A DNA stretch of 34,842 bases, from positions 1-34,842 of the forward strand of contig VFZG01000037.1 in the NCBI GenBank assembly GCA_016871275.1, written 5' to 3'. Numbering within the stretch: the first letter of the stretch is position 1; every line of letters begins with the position of its first letter. The DNA comes from Acidimicrobiia bacterium. GTDB taxonomy: Bacteria > Acidobacteriota > Vicinamibacteria > Vicinamibacterales > UBA2999. The notes below the pieces were generated by a model. That model was given only the letters and a program-made list of their open reading frames with translations, was not told where the DNA came from and did no database searches. Both the position numbers and the translations under genes were made by a program. Below are positions 31,659 through 34,842 of the stretch, piece by piece.

Positions 31659-32525
31659 CTGAGTCGCAGCAGTCGATCCTGAACGGTCACGTTTCTCCAT
31701 CCGCCTCGTCTTGCACAGAGCGTGGTTCGTCGTCGGGTCGTAGAAGACATCAAGCAATCCAAGGAGCTTGAGGTATCGCTTGTAGAGCCGAAAGCCCTGC
31801 GTGATGGTCCCTTGCCGCAGCCATGGCTGGGCGTATTCCTCGCGCACGCGACGCGCGCGGAACTTTGATAGGACAGGTCCGAGCTCTGCCGTGACCCTTG
31901 GGACGCTGCGCGCGGACCTTAGATAGATGATGAGGGTGGGATAGGTCGATTCATGCTTCTCGATTCCAGTGATCGAGATTTCGATGCGTTCGATCAAGCC
32001 GCGTCGCTTGGCTAACTCAGCGCAGATCGCCGTCAGGGCCTTGTGTGCGTCCTGTTCGCTCAAGTAGAGATTGATGCGCACTTGCCCGAGCAGCGAACGC
32101 GGTAGCTTCTTGAACTGAGCCCGCGCGGTCGGGGCCTTGCGTCTGAGCCACACGCAGAACGCGGGGTCCGCGCCATGCCGTGCTCGGGTGTACCGCTCGG
32201 CGTGATCGACGCAGCGCAGGTTGCGGCCCACCGCAGCGGTCGCGGCCCAGTCGCGCAGGGCGCCTTGAGCCCGTGCGTTCCGCGGACCGAGGCGCTTGTC
32301 GTCTGCGTCTTGCTCGCAGATCGCGCGCAGCGCCTTGTCGGCCGCGTTGATCTTGGCCCAACCGGCGCGCGTGCCCGAAAGGCGCCTCAGGTAGATGTCC
32401 AGATCCCTACGCAACGGAACCAACTGATACACATAATTGGTCGGGTAGGGACCATGGAACATCTGAAGAAGCCCCGCAATGCGTTCGATCGCGCGGGCTT
32501 GGGGGCGATCGGCGTGCCTCTTCAT
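31650..32525 (-). CDS. Hypothetical protein, possibly HopA1-like; 3' end inside a repeat
   Basis: 291 residues from the ATG at 32525, no strong ribosome site. Basic, soluble, no signal. The second half reads VRINLYLSEQDAHKALTAIC, later HESTYPTLIIYLRSARSVPR and KRYLKLLGLLDVFYDPTTNH. The order of an R-x-x-L-Y-L strand, a helix of about 20 residues, a basic loop and a P-T-L-I-I-Y-L strand is reminiscent of HopA1-type proteins, which in class V lanthipeptide clusters act as partners of a kinase. This is a weak resemblance, not a match I can prove. It starts 23 bases after the small 61-aa gene on the same strand, so they are probably co-transcribed. The final codons (GGA CGA TAG) come from REP-like copy C, so the native C-terminus may be lost. 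Confidence 0.6.
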   Translation of the reverse strand: MKRHADRPQARAIERIAGLLQMFHGPYPTNYVYQLVPLRRDLDIYLRRLSGTRAGWAKINAADKALRAICEQDADDKRLGPRNARAQGALRDWAATAAVGRNLRCVDHAERYTRARHGADPAFCVWLRRKAPTARAQFKKLPRSLLGQVRINLYLSEQDAHKALTAICAELAKRRGLIERIEISITGIEKHESTYPTLIIYLRSARSVPRVTAELGPVLSKFRARRVREEYAQPWLRQGTITQGFRLYKRYLKLLGLLDVFYDPTTNHALCKTRRMEKRDRSGSTAATQGR

Positions 32526-32548
32526 GGACTGGAAGATCTAAACAACGA

Positions 32549-32734
32549 TCACATGTCGTCGCAAGCGCATTGATAGCTGATGCCGCAGCGCGCGCCGCCA
32601 CTGTCGGCGCTGAGGGTGGAAAACCCGCCCAGTTTCGAGGTCGTCAGGCGTCCAGCTTTTACGCCCGTCTTCTTTGCGGCCTTCGGTGCTGCCTTCTTCG
32701 GTGCTGCCTTCTTCGTCGGTTTCTTCGTGACCAT
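32549..32734 (-). CDS. Small Lys/Ala-rich peptide with Cys-rich tail (possible RiPP precursor)
   Basis: 61 residues from the ATG at 32734, with GGAG 8 bases upstream. The N-terminal part is a K/A/P repeat (MVTKKPTKKAAPKKAAPKAA), the middle KTGVKAGRLTTSKLGGFSTL, and the end SADSGGARCGISYQCACDDM. Three Cys, several Ser/Thr and a GG before the Cys region recall a leader-core layout of ribosomal peptide natural products. The K/A/P stretch is encoded by a short tandem DNA repeat and resembles histone-H1-like tails, so a nucleic-acid-binding peptide is an alternative. A longer frame upstream lacks a ribosome site. Followed closely by 31650-32525. Confidence 0.55.
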   Translation of the reverse strand: MVTKKPTKKAAPKKAAPKAAKKTGVKAGRLTTSKLGGFSTLSADSGGARCGISYQCACDDM

Positions 32735-32802
32735 GTCGATTTCTCCAATCGCGTTAGAAACAGCAGCAAGCATGATAGAAAAGAAAAATGCACGCCGTCT
32801 TC

Positions 32803-32846
32803 GGCCTTCCGTTAACAAGGGAGGCCGCTAATACGGTCTATCGTCC
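32803..32846 (+). repeat. REP-like dispersed repeat, copy D (type 1, right half)
   Basis: GGCCTTCCGTTAACAAGG, then GAGGCCGCTAATACGG and TATCGTCC. It abuts, base for base, a duplicated start of the methyltransferase gene (32844-32885). Confidence 0.75.
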
Positions 32847-32885
32847 CAGCCGGCCCCAATGCCGCTTCAGCGCGCCAAACCGCAT
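32838..32885 (-). pseudogene. Duplicated start of the methyltransferase gene, ended by repeat D
   Basis: From the ATG at 32885 the minus strand reads MRFGALKRHWGRLG, the first 14 residues of the methyltransferase at 32867-34234, then Arg-stop (CGA TAG) from the REP-like repeat. The 42-base segment 32844-32885 matches 34193-34234 at 41 positions. It overlaps, in another frame, the last codons of the intact gene. Confidence 0.7.
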
Positions 32886-34234
32886 TTCGGCGCGTCCTTC
32901 CGGACCCAGTACCGGCAGCTCTGATAGCCCGTGGTTTCTTCTTCGTCCACGTGGGTCACGTGTCCGCCGGCGTCCGGCACGATCGACCCGACCTCGGCGC
33001 GCGGGATCCAGTGCATCTCCATGCGGGGTGTGAAGTCGGTTCGCCGTCGCACCCAGTTGAGCAGCCGCGGCAGGTAGAAGCCGTCGCGGATCGCGACGAT
33101 CGCCCGGTTGCGCGCGAGCAGCACACGGTCGCGGCGGAGTCGCACGCGGTCAAGGCCGCGGCGGTACGCCCAATACGCGTCACGCACGCCGATTCGAGAC
33201 ATGACGGCGAACGCGCGCGGGTAACGCGCACGAAATGACGCCGGCTCCGGCGGTTCGACCCGGGGCGGCCGCCTCGGCGCGTCAGGGCCGCCGACGATGC
33301 AGGGCAGGCGCAGCGTCGGTGATCCGCGTTCTCCAAACCACCCGACATCTTCCTGGACCAGGTCCAGCTCGAGGAGATAGACGCCGTCGGCGTCCGGCGC
33401 GGTGACCACCAGCAGCGCACCCGTGCTCGCGCCCGGGGCCACGTCCGACGGCAGGGGACAGCGGGCTTCGTCGCGCTGCAGCAGCCCGCCGTGTTCGTCG
33501 AGCCAATGGTTCGCGACCTTGATTTGCCGGCGCCCGAGCGCGTCCGGCAACGCGGGCCAGGCATGCGGCGAGTCGTTGCGGACGGTGACCTCCACGGTGA
33601 CCTGCTCGCCGGCGATCGCCGACAGCGACGTCACCGCGGCCGCCACGTGGGCGCGAAACGCCTCAGCCGGCAGTCGATCGCTGACAGGTGTTGATTGTGC
33701 TCCGGGCGGCGGCTTCACGGCGCGCCGGTCGCTTGGCACTTGAAAGACCAGGAGGCCTCCCGGCGCGAGCACGCGCACGAGCTCCTGGATGTAACGCCGG
33801 CTGTAGCGCGGCGCCATGTGCTGCAGCACCAGCGTCGAGTAGACGAAGTCGAATGCCGCGGTCTCGAAGAGCGCGAGGTCGGGCGCTTCATTCAGGTGGT
33901 AGATGCACCGGTCGGGGAAGCGGTTGTGCTCGCGCGCGAGGCGCAGCATCGCCTTCGAGATATCCACGCCGTCGCAGCGCGTGAAGTGCGGGGCCATGGC
34001 CTGCGTCAATCGGCCCACGCCGCAGCCGAAATCGAGCGCGCGGCGCCGCGCCGCCGGCGCGTTCCCCATGCGCTCCGCCCGCGCCAGCACGGCGTCGATC
34101 TCCGCGGCGCCGCTGCGGAAGAACTCCTCGATGTCCCATCGGCCGCCGCGCTTGTCAGGATCCGTGAGGACGGCCCAGTAGGGATCGCGCCCTCCCAGCC
34201 GGCCCCAATGTCGCTTCAGCGCGCCAAACCGCAT
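32867..34234 (-). CDS. SAM-dependent methyltransferase with inserted beta-sandwich domain
   Basis: 455 residues from the ATG at 34234; the longer upstream frame is rejected because MRFGALKRHWGRLGG starts the conserved part and is itself duplicated downstream. Class I methyltransferase core: LDFGCGVGRLT (67-77, SAM site), the acidic GVDISKAM (~89-96), VYSTLVLQHM (~131-140) and LVRVLAPGGLLVFQVP (~152-167). Residues ~190-300 form a beta domain with VTVRNDSPHAWPALPDALG, NHWLDEHGG and YLLELDLVQEDVGWF, a module often attached to surface-glycan methyl- and glycosyltransferases. The family's last strand resumes near the end (YQSCRYWVRK). The final DAPKCGLAR comes from a 42-base duplicated segment, so the C-terminus is altered. 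Role probably in polysaccharide or glycolipid modification. Confidence 0.85.
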   Translation of the reverse strand: MRFGALKRHWGRLGGRDPYWAVLTDPDKRGGRWDIEEFFRSGAAEIDAVLARAERMGNAPAARRRALDFGCGVGRLTQAMAPHFTRCDGVDISKAMLRLAREHNRFPDRCIYHLNEAPDLALFETAAFDFVYSTLVLQHMAPRYSRRYIQELVRVLAPGGLLVFQVPSDRRAVKPPPGAQSTPVSDRLPAEAFRAHVAAAVTSLSAIAGEQVTVEVTVRNDSPHAWPALPDALGRRQIKVANHWLDEHGGLLQRDEARCPLPSDVAPGASTGALLVVTAPDADGVYLLELDLVQEDVGWFGERGSPTLRLPCIVGGPDAPRRPPRVEPPEPASFRARYPRAFAVMSRIGVRDAYWAYRRGLDRVRLRRDRVLLARNRAIVAIRDGFYLPRLLNWVRRRTDFTPRMEMHWIPRAEVGSIVPDAGGHVTHVDEEETTGYQSCRYWVRKDAPKCGLAR

Positions 34235-34297
34235 GACCCGCCCGAATTGTAGCGCCCGCGCTGGCGCCGCCGACCCTGGGCTTCTACACTGCGCGGC

Positions 34298-34435
34298 ATG
34301 ACGCCGCCCTTCCGTGACGTGACGATTGGCCGGTTGCTGACGCGGCTGGCCGGGTCGCTTCCCGATCACGACGCGCTGATCTACGCTGGCCCAGTCGGCT
34401 CTGGGTCTGAGAACGGGCGTTCCGTGAACAGTTGA
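34298..34435 (+). pseudogene. 5' stub of an AMP-binding acyl-CoA ligase-like gene
   Basis: MTPPFRDVTIGRLLTRLAGS, then LPDHDALIYA, the usual first 30 residues of acyl-CoA synthetases (TIGxLLxxxAxxxPDxxALxY). From 34376 the sequence is the REP-like repeat E, which carries the frame to a TGA at 34433-34435. The remaining ~500 residues of such an enzyme are absent. It is divergent from the methyltransferase, 63 bases apart. Confidence 0.55.
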
Positions 34436-34459
34436 GGCCGCTAATACGGTCTATCGTCC
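34376..34459 (+). repeat. REP-like dispersed repeat, copy E (complete, type 2; reference copy)
   Basis: 84 bases: CTGATCTACGCTGGCCCAG, GGCTCTGGGTCTGAGAAC, then the type 2 centre TTCCGTGAACAGTTGAGGCC, then GCTAATACGGTCTATCGTCC. CCCAG-TCGGCT-CTGGG can form a hairpin. Related copies: 17470-17550, 22380-22427, 31602-31658, 32803-32846, 25573-25601 and 14563-14621. Confidence 0.8.
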
Positions 34460-34715
34460 CGCTGCCGATCACCCTGCAGGGCTCTCATTGCAGGGCGTTG
34501 GAAGAACTGAATGAGCGAAGATCAGCGTAACTAAACCGTCCACCGGTTCGGATCAGGCTCATCGCTTCGATCAGACACGCACCGAACGTTTCGACCTCGA
34601 TTCATCTGCGGTGGCGACCATGCGGATCACCGCGGGCACGTCGGGTCTCGAAGTGATCACCGAGCGTCCGCCGGCGGTGAAGCACGCCTCGGGACAAACT
34701 ATCTGCGATTTTGGC
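34460..34715. other. Gap with a short gene remnant
   Basis: About 255 bases. A TGCAGGGC motif occurs twice (34473-34498). From ~34575 the plus strand reads RFDLDSSAVATMRITAGTSG, then LEVITERPPAVKHASG, which looks coding but has no start or family and is cut by the IS21-like end at 34716. Confidence 0.3.
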
Positions 34716-34842
34716 TGTTGCCGCTCGTTGAAAACTGACCAGAAAATCGCGGTTCTGCTCGCTGAAAATTGACCAGGGTGTTTCCAACCGTCCCGACCGG
34801 GTGAGGCCGTGTAGGGATGATGAGGTGCACACCATGGCGATG
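34716..34842 (+). mobile_element. Left end of an IS21-family-like element (partial)
   Basis: Starts near TGTTGCC (34716). Two imperfect 20-base direct repeats, GCTCGTTGAAAACTGACCAG (34723-34742) and GCTCGCTGAAAATTGACCAG (34757-34776), match the multiple terminal repeats with TGAAAATTGACC typical of IS21 ends. The region then leads to ATG codons at 34817, 34820 and 34834 that could begin an istA gene beyond the window. No transposase sequence is visible. Confidence 0.55.

Noticed and set aside
1-34842. tRNA, rRNA and riboswitch search by eye
   Set aside because: No cloverleaf with T-loop (GTTCGA type) or known riboswitch core was found in the intergenic stretches; small RNAs cannot be excluded.

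Overview
The window looks like a contig from a high-GC, Gram-negative soil-type bacterium, most likely an Acidobacteriota of the Vicinamibacteria type. The basis is four very large Oar-like TonB-dependent receptors with N-terminal carboxypeptidase-regulatory domains, a PSD1-type cytochrome/DUF1552 cluster, MacB-type permease pairs and GC-rich third codon positions. The taxonomic call is an inference from gene content. No rRNA, tRNA, CRISPR array or integrase was seen.

Layout. 1-670: 5' part of a TonB receptor that runs off the left edge. 670-1142: gene debris (a YfiT/DinB-like fragment and an unrelated 3' fragment). 1143-3239: an MBL-fold hydrolase and a His-rich exported protein, divergent. 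3246-8522 (minus): a compact operon of an M20-peptidase homologue, an ABC ATPase and two MacB/FtsX permeases with overlapping start and stop codons. 8606-9886: a DUF885-like exported metallopeptidase. 10017-11254: a cassette-like unit of three overlapping minus-strand genes (HTH protein, tandem zinc-ribbon protein with broken frame, DUF2256 protein) between attC-like imperfect palindromes. 11433-14459 (minus): TonB receptor. 14460-15330: a mobile-element scar, a transposase stub and a 47-aa membrane protein. 15331-17233: SGNH hydrolase and alpha/beta hydrolase. 17797-21750 and 22642-25308: two further TonB receptors. 25636-31440: a translationally coupled operon of PSD1-type cytochrome, DUF1552 protein, ankyrin protein and c-type cytochrome. 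31470-34842: a repeat-riddled tail with a possible RiPP-type peptide and partner, a SAM methyltransferase, several truncated genes and the left end of an IS21-like element.

Two kinds of dispersed repeat tie the accessory parts together. An ~84-bp REP-like element occurs seven times, complete or partial, in the gaps. It abuts truncated genes and supplies the same in-frame Gly-Arg-stop ending to three different reading frames. A 114-bp element with attC features occurs twice (11141-11254 and 22430-22543), and a third, weaker attC-like structure lies at 10017-10117.

How the genes may work together: the receptors probably import large or complexed substrates across the outer membrane. The PSD1/DUF1552/ankyrin/cytochrome operon is probably a periplasmic redox module placed after one receptor. 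The ABC operon probably exports or extracts a substrate, in company with an M20 protein that has lost several metal ligands.
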